Source of the DNA: Bog-473 sp963828825
GTDB taxonomy: Bacteria > Actinomycetota > Acidimicrobiia > Acidimicrobiales > RAAP-2
Direction: 5' to 3'
Assembly: GCA_963828825.1 (NCBI GenBank)
Contig: CAWHGF010000007.1
Location: 1,302,001-1,366,000 of the forward strand
Length of the DNA stretch: 64,000 nucleotides
Position 1 is the stretch's first letter, and each line of letters starts with the position of its first letter. This document shows, in pieces, positions 27,167 through 36,288 of this stretch. Made by a program: the position numbers and the translations under genes. Below the pieces are notes generated by a model. It was not told the DNA's origin. It worked only from the letters and a program-made list of their open reading frames with translations, and did no database searches.

Positions 27167-28611
27167 GTGAAGGAAGCCTGTGGTGTCTTCGGGGTCTACG
27201 CGCCCGGAACGAGGGTGGCCAACCTCACGTTCGACGGTCTCTTCGCCCTGCAGCACCGCGGGCAGGAGTCGGCCGGCATGGCGGTGAGCGACGGCGACAC
27301 GGTCACGGTCGTCAAGGACATGGGCCTGGTCGCCACCGTCTTCGACGAGCGCACCCTCTCGGGACTCGCAGGGGCATCTCGCCATCGGCCACACCCGCTA
27401 CTCGACGCACGGTTCCTCCGACTGGGCGGGGGCCCAGCCGGTCTACCGCCCCGTCGGCCGCGCCGGCTTCGCGCTCGGGCACAACGGCAACCTGACCAAC
27501 ACGACGGCGCTGGCCGAGAAGGTCGGGATGCTGCCGGGCTCCATCGCCACCGACAGCGACGTCGTGGCCGAGTTGCTCATGCACGCGTTCCCCGAGACCG
27601 AGGACCTCTCCACCGCGCTGCAGGCCGTGCTGCCCGATTCTCGAGGGCGCCTTCTCGTTCGTCCTCATGAGCTCCGAGCGGCTGTTCGGTGTGCGCGACC
27701 CCTACGGCTTCCGCCCGCTCTGCCTGGGGCGGCTCGGCCCGGCCGACGCGCCCCGGGGGTGGGTGCTGGCCTCGGAGACGCCCGCATTGAGCGTCATCGG
27801 TGCCACCTTCGTGCGCGAGGTGGCGCCCGGCGAGATGGTCGTGATCGACGCCGACGGCCCCACCAGCATCGAGATCCCGTGGCTGCGCGACGTGGAACCA
27901 CGCCTGTGCATCTTCGAGTTCGCCTACATCGCCCGGCCCGACAGCCGGCTCTACGGCAGAGAGGTCCACGAGACCCGGTGCCGCATGGGCGAGCTGCTGG
28001 CGATCCAGGCGCCGGCCGAAGCCGACATGGTGATGGGGGTGCCCGAGTCGGGGGTCCCGGCGGCCGAGGGCTTCGCGCGGGCGAGCGGCATCCCCTACGG
28101 GCAGGGCCTCGTCAAGAACCGTTACATCGGGCGCTCCTTCATCGCGCCCGACCAGGGGGCGCGGGCCGACGCGGTCCGGCGCAAGCTGAACCCCCTCACC
28201 GACGCCATCGCGGGCAAGCGGCTCGTGGTGGTGGACGACTCCATCGTGCGCGGCACGACGCAGCGCTCGGTCATCCGCATGCTGCGCGAGGCCGGCGCCG
28301 CCGAGGTGCACCTGCGCATCTCCTCGCCGCCGTGGCGCTGGCCCTGCTTCTACGGGATCGACACGCCGTCGCACGAGGAGCTGCTGGCGACCGATCACAG
28401 CATCGAGGACATGGCGCGCATCCTTGGTGCCGACTCGCTGGCCTACATCACGATCGAGAACCTGAAGGCGGCCATCGGCGTCGACGGCGGGTTCTGCGAC
28501 GCCTGCTTCACCGGTGCGTACCCGACGCCGGTCCCGCCGGAGTCCGTCACGCTGCGGCGCCCCGAGCCGGTCACCATCAAGGCCCACCAGGCCGCGCTCC
28601 CCGGGGTCTGA
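27167..28611 (+). CDS. purF: Amidophosphoribosyltransferase, two frame breaks
   Basis: First committed step of purine synthesis: PRPP + glutamine to phosphoribosylamine. About 480 residues once two extra bases are discounted, near 27368 (GGACTCGCAGGGG for GGACTGCAGGGG) and 27636 (CTGCCCGATT for CTGCCGATT). The GTG start gives MKEACGVFGVYA, a short propeptide before the catalytic Cys5. GHTRYSTHG and GHNGNLTN mark the glutaminase domain, and LVVVDDSIVRGTT is the PRPP loop. Cysteines in RLCIFEFAYIARPDS, WPCFYGIDTP and GFCDACF match the four ligands of the Bacillus-type iron-sulfur enzyme. It is 31 bases after purL and five bases before purM. Confidence 0.92.
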
Positions 28612-28616
28612 CCATC

Positions 28617-29636
28617 GTGGGAGAGGGCGGCGCCACCTACGCCGGCGCCGGTGTGGACATCGCGGCCGGTGAGGCCGCCGTCGAGCGCCTGCGCTCCCTG
28701 GTGACGGGGATCGGCGGGTTCGGTGGGCAGTTCCCGCTCGACGTGGCCCGCTACCGGGCGCCGGTCCTGGTGGCCTCGACCGACGGGGTGGGCACCAAGA
28801 TGGCGATCGCCCGCGACACCGGTCGCTACCGCACGGTCGGCGTCGACCTCGTCGCCATGTGCGTCGACGACCTGGTGTGCGTGGGCGCCGAGCCGCTCTT
28901 CATGCTCGACTACATCGCCACCGGCAAGGTCGAGCCCGAGCAGGTGGCCACCGTCGTGGCGGGGGTGCACGAGGGCTGCCGCCAGGCGGGCTGCGCGTTG
29001 ATCGGGGGCGAGACGGCGGAGCACGCCGGCGTCATGGCGCGCGACGAGCTCGACCTGGCCGGCTTCGCCGTCGGCGTGGTGGAGGAGGGGACGCAACTCG
29101 GTCCCGCACGCGTGCGGGAGGGCGACGCCGTCGTCGGCCTGCCCTCGCCGGGATTGCGTTCCAACGGCTACACGCTCGCCCGCCACGTCCTCCTCGAGCG
29201 GGCCGGCCTCGAGCTCGGCGATCCCGCCTGGGCCGGGGCCGACCACAGCGTGGCCGACGAGCTGCTGCGCCCGTCGGTGATCTACACCCCGGCCGTGCTG
29301 GCGACACGCGCCGCGCTGGGCGACGCGCTGCACGCCTGCGCCCACATCACCGGCGGCGGCATCGTCGGCAACCTCCCCCGTGCGCTGCCGAGCGACCTGG
29401 GCGCGCTGCTCGAGCGATCGGCGTGGGAGGAGCCGCGGGTCTTCACGGAGATTCAGCGGCTGGGCTCCGTGACCGGGGACGAGATGGACCGGGTGTTCAA
29501 CCGCGGCGTCGGGATGGCACTGGTGGTCGACGGCGGTTCCCGCGGCGAGGCGCTGCGGGTCCTCGAGGGCGCCGGGCAGCCCGCCTCCGTCATCGGCGAG
29601 GTCGTCGGCGGGGGCGCCGGGGTCCGGTTCCGATGA
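28617..29636 (+). CDS. purM: Phosphoribosylformylglycinamidine cyclo-ligase (AIR synthetase)
   Basis: Closes the imidazole ring of AIR using ATP. It has 339 residues from a GTG start. It opens with GATYAGAGVDIAAGEAAVERL, followed by the ATP-binding STDGVGTKMAIA, GVDLVAMCVDDLVCVGAEPLFMLDY and ALIGGETAEHAG, with LPSPGLRSNGYTLAR and ITGGGIVGNLPR further on. All family signatures are intact. The stop overlaps the next gene by ATGA. Confidence 0.96.
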   Translation: MGEGGATYAGAGVDIAAGEAAVERLRSLVTGIGGFGGQFPLDVARYRAPVLVASTDGVGTKMAIARDTGRYRTVGVDLVAMCVDDLVCVGAEPLFMLDYIATGKVEPEQVATVVAGVHEGCRQAGCALIGGETAEHAGVMARDELDLAGFAVGVVEEGTQLGPARVREGDAVVGLPSPGLRSNGYTLARHVLLERAGLELGDPAWAGADHSVADELLRPSVIYTPAVLATRAALGDALHACAHITGGGIVGNLPRALPSDLGALLERSAWEEPRVFTEIQRLGSVTGDEMDRVFNRGVGMALVVDGGSRGEALRVLEGAGQPASVIGEVVGGGAGVRFR

Positions 29637-30193
29637 GCGGACCGGACACGTTGGCCGGCCTGCGCGAGCACCTGCTGGCGCACTCGGTCAAGACGGGCGA
29701 CTTCACCCTCAAGTCGGGGCGCAAGAGCAGCTGGTTCATCGACTCGAAGCAGACGGTGTGCCGTCCCGAGGCCATGCTGCTCGTGGCCGACGCCGTGCTC
29801 TCGGCACTCCCGGCCGAGGCGACGGCCATCGGCGGGCTCACCATGGGTGCCGACCCCGTCGCCTTCGTGACGGCCGGGGTGGCCGCCACGCGGGGTCGTG
29901 CGCTGAAGGCCTTCAGCGTGCGCAAGGAGGCGAAGGACCACGGGGGCGGGGGCCGCATCGCCGGCGCGCTCGACCCCGGCGACAAGGTCGTGGTGACCGA
30001 GGACACCGTGACCCGCGGCACCTCGCTGCTCGAGGCCGCGCACGCGGTGCGAGAGGCCGGGGGCGAGGTGGTGCTCCTGGTGGCGGTGGTCGACCGGGGC
30101 GGCACCGTCGAGGCGATGGCGGCGGCCGAGGGCCTTCCCTTCCGGGCCATCCTCACCGCGCCCGACCTCGGGTTCCCCTACGAGGGGGCCTGA
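29633..30193 (+). CDS. pyrE: Orotate phosphoribosyltransferase
   Basis: Transfers PRPP to orotate in pyrimidine synthesis. It has 186 residues with the OPRT start GDFTLKSGRKSSWFIDSKQ and GGLTMGADPVAF. KAFSVRKEAKDHGGGGRIAG is the mobile loop, and VVVTEDTVTRGTSLLEA is the PRPP-binding loop. It overlaps purM by four bases, tying one pyrimidine step to the purine operon; both pathways draw on PRPP. A related phosphoribosyltransferase with another base cannot be excluded, but the loop lengths fit OPRT. Confidence 0.88.
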   Translation: MSGPDTLAGLREHLLAHSVKTGDFTLKSGRKSSWFIDSKQTVCRPEAMLLVADAVLSALPAEATAIGGLTMGADPVAFVTAGVAATRGRALKAFSVRKEAKDHGGGGRIAGALDPGDKVVVTEDTVTRGTSLLEAAHAVREAGGEVVLLVAVVDRGGTVEAMAAAEGLPFRAILTAPDLGFPYEGA

Positions 30194-30237
30194 GCGGGTC
30201 GTCGCGTCGCCGGGCCGGCGGTGGTGCGCCCGCAGCG

Positions 30238-31131
30238 TCAGAAGACGGCGATGGGGTTGACCGGCGACGCCGTGCCACGGCGGAGCACCAGCGGCGCCAC
30301 CGTGAAGAGGAACTCCCAGCGCGACTCTTCGCCGCAGGCCGTCGCCAGCGCGTCGAGGTCGAGATTGTCCATGAGGTGGACCCCCATGGCCACGATGACC
30401 ACGGTGTGGATCGGCATGCCCACGCCCGCGACCCGTGAGGGCAACACGTCGGAGACCCCGTCGCTGCCGAGAGTGGCGACGTCGCGGGCCCTGAGCCAGG
30501 GGAGGCACGACGCATCGAGGCCGGCCGCCAGGCTGCCGGCGTCCCACGGGCCGTGCTCGGCCCGCCAGGGCCAGCGCCCGGTGCGGACCAGCAGAGCGTC
30601 CCCCGCCCGGACCTCCAGGCCCGCCTCCTGCTCGGCCGCCTGGAGGTCCTCGGGGAAGACGGGCTCGCCGGGCTCGAGCGCGTCGACGCCGCGCAGCGCG
30701 GGGATGTCGAGCAGCACGCCCCGGGTGACGATGCCGGCGTGCAGGCGGTGGATGCCCAGCTTGGTGGCGCCGTGCGCGGTGACCGACTCGGCGGGGTAGC
30801 CGTTGTAGAGCTTCCCCTCGTGGAAGATGTGGCACAGCGCGTCGATGTGGCTCGTGGCGAAGCCGTGGGGCGCGAGGGCGAAGTAGTCCGCCCCCATCCC
30901 CTCGGTGAAGGTTCCCGTCATGTGGTGCGCCACGGGGGAGGGGTTGTCGGCCGACGCCACGGTGTCGAGCGCCCGGGCGCACGACACGGACCGGCCGGTG
31001 CGCACCGTTGCCGCCGCGGCCGCGGTGACCTCCGGCGTGACCAGGTTCAGCGTGCCCAGCTGGTCCTCCTCGCCCCAGCGCCCCCAGTTGGAGAGCGTCT
31101 GGTGGAAGGCCAGGACGTCGGCTGCTGCCAT
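30238..31131 (-). CDS. Cyclase/kynurenine formamidase-like metal hydrolase
   Basis: About 297 residues of the metal-dependent cyclase family (PF04199). The metal site motif is GFATSHIDALCHIFH, with HxDxxxH spacing. DALLVRTGRWPW and GMPIHTVVIVAMGVHLMDN are conserved strands. Relatives hydrolyse N-formylkynurenine, isatin or cyclic amides; this longer form with an N-terminal NWGRWGEEDQLGTLNLVTP is common in actinobacteria and its substrate is unknown. The ATG at 31131 is preferred to a GTG at 31146. It is divergent from the F420 reductase with only 51 bases between starts, so control may be shared. Confidence 0.82.
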   Translation of the reverse strand: MAAADVLAFHQTLSNWGRWGEEDQLGTLNLVTPEVTAAAAATVRTGRSVSCARALDTVASADNPSPVAHHMTGTFTEGMGADYFALAPHGFATSHIDALCHIFHEGKLYNGYPAESVTAHGATKLGIHRLHAGIVTRGVLLDIPALRGVDALEPGEPVFPEDLQAAEQEAGLEVRAGDALLVRTGRWPWRAEHGPWDAGSLAAGLDASCLPWLRARDVATLGSDGVSDVLPSRVAGVGMPIHTVVIVAMGVHLMDNLDLDALATACGEESRWEFLFTVAPLVLRRGTASPVNPIAVF

Positions 31132-31170
31132 GGGGTCGCGGGGCACGGTCGGACGCTAGCCCGCACCCCC

Positions 31171-31176
31171 TACGAT
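31171..31176 (+). promoter_or_regulatory. -10-like TACGAT, leaderless start
   Basis: TACGAT ends six bases before the ATG at 31183 and no ribosome site lies between. Confidence 0.5.
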
Positions 31177-31182
31177 CGGCCC

Positions 31183-31635
31183 ATGAGCACACTCCAAGGT
31201 GACTACGAACCCAGCCCGTCCCAGTGGGTCCGCGACCAGGTGGCCGAGTACGAGGCCTCCGGGGGCCAGCGGGCCAACACGCTGCTCGATACGGGCATGC
31301 CCGTCGTGGTGGTCACGACCCGGGGCGCCAAGAGCGGCAAGGTCCGCAAGACCGCCCTGATGCGCGTCGAGCACGGCGGCGAGTACGCGCTCGTGGCCTC
31401 CAAGGGCGGCGCGCCCGAGCACCCCGAGTGGTACTACAACCTGGTGGCCCACCCCGACGAGGTGGTCATTCAAGACGGCCCCGAGCCCTTCGCCGCCACG
31501 GTGCACGAAGTGACCGGTGACGGCAAGGCCGCCTGGTGGGCGCGTGCCGTGGCGGCCTATCCGCCCTACGCCGAGTACCAGGAGAAGACGGACCGCCAGA
31601 TCCCCGTGTTCGTCGCCACCCCGAAGAGCGCCTGA
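31183..31635 (+). CDS. F420-dependent nitroreductase-like (Ddn family) protein
   Basis: 150 residues, split beta-barrel flavin/deazaflavin reductase family (PF04075). The F420-binding pattern VVVVTTRGAKSGKVRKTALMRV (about 40-61) is diagnostic, followed by YALVASKGGAPEHPEWYYNLVAHP. Relatives such as Ddn reduce quinones or nitroimidazoles with F420H2. It implies the organism makes coenzyme F420, as does the LLM oxidoreductase nearby. Single gene, apparently leaderless. Confidence 0.88.
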   Translation: MSTLQGDYEPSPSQWVRDQVAEYEASGGQRANTLLDTGMPVVVVTTRGAKSGKVRKTALMRVEHGGEYALVASKGGAPEHPEWYYNLVAHPDEVVIQDGPEPFAATVHEVTGDGKAAWWARAVAAYPPYAEYQEKTDRQIPVFVATPKSA

Positions 31636-31676
31636 GCCCTCGGCGCCGCTGTCAGCGGCGCGCGCGGGTGAGTGGG

Positions 31677-32769
31677 TCAGCGGGTCAGCGGGCGGCGGGC
31701 CGAACGCCTGCACCATGGCGGCGCGCCACGGGACGAGACTCGGTTCGCGCTCGTGCGGCGTCTTGCCCAGGCGGACGACCATGAGGTCGAGGGCGGGGCA
31801 CAGGGTGATGGTCTGGCCCTCGTAGCCCGAGGCGCGGAAGGTGCCGAGTGGGTCAAGGTTCTCCAGCGTGTCTCCGCGCACGCCCAACCAGTGCGCGCCG
31901 TAGGGGCTGGGGTCCTCCGGGTCGTCGATCGACACCATCGTGCGGCCGTAATCCACCCAGCCGGCCGGGAGCAGCCGGACGCCGTCCCACATGCCGTCGC
32001 GCAGGTAGAGGAGCCCGAAGCGGGCGTAGTCGCGCGCGCAGGCCCGAAGGAAGGAGGAGGCGACCCAGGTGCCGGCCTCGTCGAACTCGGGGTCGGCGCT
32101 CGTCATCCCGAGCGGGGCGAAGAGTCGGCCGTGCAGAAAGCGGGCGTAGCTCTCGCCTGGCCCCACGGTGCGTGCCACCACGCCCGAGATGATGTTCGAG
32201 GTCCCCGACGAGTAGTTGAAGCGCGTGCCGGGCGGCGCGGCCGGCGGGCGGGCGGCGGCGAAGTGCGCCATGTCGGATTGCCCGTCGCCGAAGAGCATCT
32301 GCATGACGTCGGAGACCCGGTCGTCGACGTAGTCCTCCACGAAGTCGAGCCCGTCGCGCATGGCGAGGAGCTGGCGCAGCGTGATGGGGTGCCGGGGGTC
32401 GCCCGGGTCCGCCCATTCGGGCACGGCGGCGGGCGCGTCGAGGTCCAGCTTCTTGTCGCCGACCAGCAGGCCGACCGCCGCGTGCAGCATCGACTTGGCC
32501 ATGGACCAGCTGAGCAGTGGCGTCTCGGCCGTCACCGGCGTGGGTGGCGCATCGAAGTGCGCCAGCGCGCCCTGGTAGCGCTCGGCGACGACCCGCCCGC
32601 CGTGGACCACGAGGACGGCGAACGTCTCGGCCATCGGACCGTCGTGGTCGAAGACCTCGTCGAGCAGCGGGGCGAGGTCGACGCCGGGCGGGAGTTGTCC
32701 CGCGGGCCAGTCCTCGGTGGGCCAGTCGACGCCCGCGGGCTGCGGCGGGAGCGCGACGAGGTCGCTCAC
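31677..32769 (-). CDS. Beta-lactamase-family serine hydrolase
   Basis: About 364 residues of the class C beta-lactamase/esterase fold (PF00144). The nucleophile motif SxxK is in LLSWSMAKSMLHAAVG and the second motif Y-x-S/N is in RFNYSSGTSNIISG; LFAPLGMTSADPE and SGYEGQTITLCPALDLMVVRLG are further family strands. The literal frame lacks a stop near the expected end and runs on antisense through the F420 reductase; a one-base shift near 31690 gives TGA at 31677-31679, which I take as the real end. The GTG start overlaps the epoxide hydrolase stop (GTGA). Last gene of a three-gene operon. Confidence 0.78.
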
Positions 32770-33734
32770 ACCGAGGAGAGGAAGGACAGCAGAGCGGTGT
32801 TGGTCTCGGCCGGACGCTCCTGTTGCACCCAGTGGCCGGCCCCGTCGATGACCGTGGCCCCGCGGAAGTCGGGCATCGCCTCGGCCATGGCCTCGATGGC
32901 GCCCGGCATCATGGTGTTGACCGGGTCGAGCGACCCGGTGATGAAGGCGATCGGCATGGTGTACACGGACGGGGGGATGTCCTTGGAGCGCTCCCAGTTG
33001 GCGTCCATGTTGCGGTAGAAGCTGACGGGCCCGAAGAAGCCGCTCTCCTTGAAGGCGGCGGCGTACACGTCGACGTCCTCTTCGGTGATCCAGCCCGGGA
33101 GCTTCTCGGGGGCGGGCGAGAGCATGTCCATGAACCGGGTGCCCTCACGGGGGAGGTCGGCGAGCGCAGTACCGCTGGCCATCCCCTCGCCGCCGGCCGA
33201 GTAGAGCATGCTCCGGAGGAACAGGCGCGGGTCGGCCTCGAACTCCGCCTCGGCCGGCCCGACGGGCTGGAAGTAGAGCATGTAGAAGAACTTGCCCTCG
33301 AAGATCACCTCGAAGATCTGGGTGGGCGGCGCCGGCGCGTTGGAGTACGGGACGCTCATGTTGCACAGGGACGACACGCGGTCGGGGTGGAGGCGTCCCA
33401 TCTCCCACACCACCATCGCTCCCCAGTCGTGGCCGACGAAAGTGGCCTGGTCGTACCCGTAGTGGTCCAGCAGGCCGGCCAGGTCCCCGGTCAGGTTGTC
33501 GGAGCCGTAGTCGGCGACGGCGCTGGGGCGGGAGCTGGCGCCGTAGCCGCGCAGGTCGGGGGCGTAGGCGCGGTAGCCGGCGTCGGCGAGCGCGCCGAGC
33601 TGGTGCCGCCACGAGTACCAGAGCTCGGGGAAACCGTGGCAGAGGACGACGGGTGGGCCGTCGGCCGGCCCGGCCACCGCCACGTGCAGCTCGATCCCAT
33701 TGGTCGGCACCTGTTCGTGCGTCACCTCAGCCAT
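32766..33734 (-). CDS. Epoxide hydrolase-like alpha/beta hydrolase
   Basis: 322 residues. The oxyanion motif HGFPELWYSWRHQL is at 33-46, nucleophile Asp103 in FVGHDWGAMV, and the catalytic His is in DGAGHWVQQERP near the C terminus. Candidate ring-opening tyrosines lie in the cap (FYMLYFQPVGPAE and SFYRNMDANW). This set is typical of soluble epoxide hydrolases. It overlaps the upstream LLM gene by 13 bases and the serine hydrolase by four. A flavin-dependent oxidation followed by epoxide opening is a plausible joint pathway, by inference. Confidence 0.88.
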   Translation of the reverse strand: MAEVTHEQVPTNGIELHVAVAGPADGPPVVLCHGFPELWYSWRHQLGALADAGYRAYAPDLRGYGASSRPSAVADYGSDNLTGDLAGLLDHYGYDQATFVGHDWGAMVVWEMGRLHPDRVSSLCNMSVPYSNAPAPPTQIFEVIFEGKFFYMLYFQPVGPAEAEFEADPRLFLRSMLYSAGGEGMASGTALADLPREGTRFMDMLSPAPEKLPGWITEEDVDVYAAAFKESGFFGPVSFYRNMDANWERSKDIPPSVYTMPIAFITGSLDPVNTMMPGAIEAMAEAMPDFRGATVIDGAGHWVQQERPAETNTALLSFLSSV

Positions 33735-34948
33735 GGGGCGTCACCTTCTCCTGTCTCGTTCTCCGTCTTGGCTGCCTTGTCCGCCTTCTCCTCGTGGTGC
33801 TTCTGGATGGCCGACATCACGGCGTTGCCTGCGGCGCCGATGAACTCGGGGCGGTTCTCGGCGGCCCAGTCCCTGCTTCTGGTCAGCGAGGCCGACGAGT
33901 CCTGGAACTGCGGCGCCACGTAGCGGGCGATGAGCTCGTAGGAGTGGCGGGTGGCCGCGGTGTCGGCCCACTCGTGGCCCATGAGGAGGAACGTGCCGAA
34001 GCCCTTGGACTGGTCCTGCAGGCGGGTGACCTGCGCGATGGCGTCCTCGACCGTGCCGATCACGGCGAAGCCCGACGCGTTGAGGGCGTCGACCAGCGAC
34101 TCGAAGTTCTCGGTGTTGGGCGCGAGCGGCAGGGCGGCCACCCGCTGGAAGTAGTCGACCCACTCCTCCAGCCCGAAGGCGACGTCGGCCACCGCCTGCT
34201 CCTTGGTGTCGGCGATGTGCATGGGCCCGACCAGACGCCACCGGTTGCGGTCGACCGTGGTGGAGAACTCATCGGCCCGCTCCTCCATGACGTCCCAGTG
34301 GGTGCCCAGCACGTCGAAGCCGCCGGCGGAGGTGGCGCCGATGGAGAGGAGACTGCAGCCGAAACGCCCGGCGGCCCGGGGCCCCGCCGGCGACACCTGC
34401 GCCGCCACGGCCACTTCGGGGAACGGGCGCTGGTACGGCCGGAGCTGCAGGCGCGCCTTGACCAACTTGAACCAGTCCGTCTCCGTGGAGACCGTCTCGC
34501 CGGCCAGCAGTTGCAGAATGACCTCGAGCGACTCCTCCATCATGTCGCGCTGCTTGGCCGGGTCGATGCCCATCATGAAGGCGTCGGAGGGGAGGGCGCC
34601 AGGGCCGACACCGAACATGACGCGTCCCCGCGTCAGGTGGTCGAGGAGCACCATGCGGTCGGCCAGCATGAACGGGTGGTGGTAGGGCAGTGACGAGACG
34701 CCGGTCCCGAGCCGGATGTGCCTGGTCCGCTGCGCGGCGGCGGCGATGAACACCTCGGGCGACGCGATGATCTCGTAGCCGGCGGAGTGGTGCTCGCCGA
34801 ACCAGGCCTCGTCGAAGCCGAGCTCGTCGAGGTGCTCGATGAGCTGCAGGTCGCGTTCGAGCGCCAAGGTGGGGTTCTGACCCACGGGATGGAACGGGGC
34901 CAGGAAGATGCCGAAATTCAGTCGACCGTCGGCGTCAATCGTCGTCAT
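33722..34948 (-). CDS. LLM-class (luciferase-like) flavin-dependent oxidoreductase
   Basis: 408 residues of the bacterial luciferase-like barrel. It begins RLNFGIFLAPFHPVGQNPTLA and carries ELGFDEAWFGEHHSAGYE and HIRLGTGVSSLPYHHPFMLADR, the conserved flavin-site stretches of the limonene monooxygenase/alkanal monooxygenase group. The C-terminal tail from ~375 is charged and Lys/Glu-rich. First gene of an operon with the epoxide hydrolase and serine hydrolase. A large palindrome with an ACCGATCGGT core lies 126 bases upstream and probably controls the three genes. Confidence 0.88.
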   Translation of the reverse strand: MTTIDADGRLNFGIFLAPFHPVGQNPTLALERDLQLIEHLDELGFDEAWFGEHHSAGYEIIASPEVFIAAAAQRTRHIRLGTGVSSLPYHHPFMLADRMVLLDHLTRGRVMFGVGPGALPSDAFMMGIDPAKQRDMMEESLEVILQLLAGETVSTETDWFKLVKARLQLRPYQRPFPEVAVAAQVSPAGPRAAGRFGCSLLSIGATSAGGFDVLGTHWDVMEERADEFSTTVDRNRWRLVGPMHIADTKEQAVADVAFGLEEWVDYFQRVAALPLAPNTENFESLVDALNASGFAVIGTVEDAIAQVTRLQDQSKGFGTFLLMGHEWADTAATRHSYELIARYVAPQFQDSSASLTRSRDWAAENRPEFIGAAGNAVMSAIQKHHEEKADKAAKTENETGEGDAPWLR

Positions 34949-35073
34949 GGTCCTCCAGGGTTGTCGGTGGTGGCGCCATGAGGGTCCTCGTCATGGCGTG
35001 GCGTGGCGTGTCCTGTCGGCGCCCGGCGCCCGGCGTCGGCGCCCGGCGTCCGGCGCCCACGGGGATGGTTCGA

Positions 35074-35103
35074 AAAACTCTCTACCGATCGGTTTATAGT
35101 TTT
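35074..35103 (-). promoter_or_regulatory. TetR-like palindromic operator upstream of the LLM operon
   Basis: The halves AAAACTCTCTACCGA (35074-35088) and TCGGTTTATAGTTTT (35089-35103) are inverted copies matching at 12 of 15 positions, with a perfect ACCGATCGGT core. On the minus strand TATAAA (35098-35093) could be the -10. Length and symmetry are typical of TetR-family operators; no TetR gene is in the window. Confidence 0.6.
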
Positions 35104-35163
35104 GGCGAGCAATCCCGCCGGCTCGTGCGGCGGGCTGTGTCCAGGTGGCGGGGCGGCGGCATG

Positions 35164-36231
35164 TCAGGGCGTCACCAGGATCTTGCCGTGCTCGCCGGGC
35201 GTGCGCAGCGTGTCGAATGCGCCCGGCGCGCCGGCCAGGTCGACCGTGGAGGTGACCAGGAGCCCGGCTCCGGGAACGCCCTCGGCCAGTCGTCGGAGCG
35301 TGGCGGCGAACTCGTCGGGGGTGTACCCGAACGAGAACCGCAGCTCCATCTCCTTGGTCACCGCCATGAAGGGCTCGATGGTGTCGCTGTGCATGCACAC
35401 CCCCACCACGACGATCCGGCTGTGCGGCGGGCCGTCGGCGATCAGTGACTGGAGCATGCCGGGGACGCCGACCGCCTCGAAGATCACCGGGTCCGGCGCG
35501 GCGGCGCCCAACATGGCCGATCCGATGCGCTCCATGACCGTGCGGGCGATGCCGAAGTCGGACCAGCGCTCGTGCGGCGAGCCCTCGGCGGGGTCGATCA
35601 CCTCGTCGGCCCCGAACGCCTCGGCCAGACGTCGCCGGGTCGGCGAGAAGTCGGCGGCCAGCACCGGCCCGTGGCCCCGCCCCTTGAGTGCGGCGATGAC
35701 GGCCAGCCCGACCGGCCCGCAGCCGACGACGAGGCAGGCCTGACCCGCGTCGAGCCCGGCCAGGCCCACGGCGTGCTCGCCCACGGCGAGCGGCTCGGTC
35801 AGCGCCGCCAGGTCGGTGGGCACCGCATCGGGCACCGGGAGGCACAACAGCTCCTGCAGCACCATGTGCTCGGCCAGCGCGCCCGGGTAGGCGTTGGAAT
35901 AGCCGATCTGCTCCACGCCGGTCGGGCCCAAGATGATGGGCACCGAGCAGACGCGCGTCCCGACCGGGAGGGTGGCCGAGGTGTCGGGCCCGTGCTCCAC
36001 GATCTCCGCGCAGAACTCGTGACCGAACACGCAGTCGGCGCTCGGGTCCAGGGCGGGCACGCCGACAGAGTCCATGAGTCCGGTGAAATGGCCGAAGTCG
36101 GCCAGCGCGTGCAGATCGGATCCGCAGATGCCGGCGGAGAGCGAGCGCACCACGACGTGGCCCGACGACGGCACCGGCTCGGGGACTTCGCCCAGCACCA
36201 GCCGTCCACCCCTCGTCACCGCCGCACGCAT
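35164..36231 (-). CDS. Zinc-dependent alcohol dehydrogenase (MDR family)
   Basis: 355 residues from the ATG at 36231. Catalytic zinc ligands are suggested by GICGSDLHAL (Cys) and the GHEFCAEIVEHG motif (His-Glu). The Rossmann motif is CLVVGCGPVGLAVIAALKGRG. The usual four structural-zinc cysteines are not present in the expected lobe. NAD(P) enzymes of this type oxidise secondary alcohols or polyols; the substrate is unknown. It is divergent from the SDR gene. The frame is open for 47 codons upstream but lacks a better start. Confidence 0.88.
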   Translation of the reverse strand: MRAAVTRGGRLVLGEVPEPVPSSGHVVVRSLSAGICGSDLHALADFGHFTGLMDSVGVPALDPSADCVFGHEFCAEIVEHGPDTSATLPVGTRVCSVPIILGPTGVEQIGYSNAYPGALAEHMVLQELLCLPVPDAVPTDLAALTEPLAVGEHAVGLAGLDAGQACLVVGCGPVGLAVIAALKGRGHGPVLAADFSPTRRRLAEAFGADEVIDPAEGSPHERWSDFGIARTVMERIGSAMLGAAAPDPVIFEAVGVPGMLQSLIADGPPHSRIVVVGVCMHSDTIEPFMAVTKEMELRFSFGYTPDEFAATLRRLAEGVPGAGLLVTSTVDLAGAPGAFDTLRTPGEHGKILVTP

Positions 36232-36276
36232 GGCAGAGCCACCCCCACGGACGGCGCGGCCGCCCGCATTCGTCGC

Positions 36277-36282
36277 TACGTT
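36277..36282 (+). promoter_or_regulatory. -10-like TACGTT, leaderless start of the SDR gene
   Basis: TACGTT ends six bases before the GTG at 36289, the spacing seen at other leaderless genes in this window. Confidence 0.45.
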
Positions 36283-36288
36283 TGCCCG

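Noticed and set aside
31156..31676. Long C-terminal extension of the serine hydrolase, antisense to the F420 reductase gene
   Set aside because: The extension has no domain-like sequence and is the mirror of a conserved gene. A one-base shift near 31690 supplies a stop at the family's usual end.
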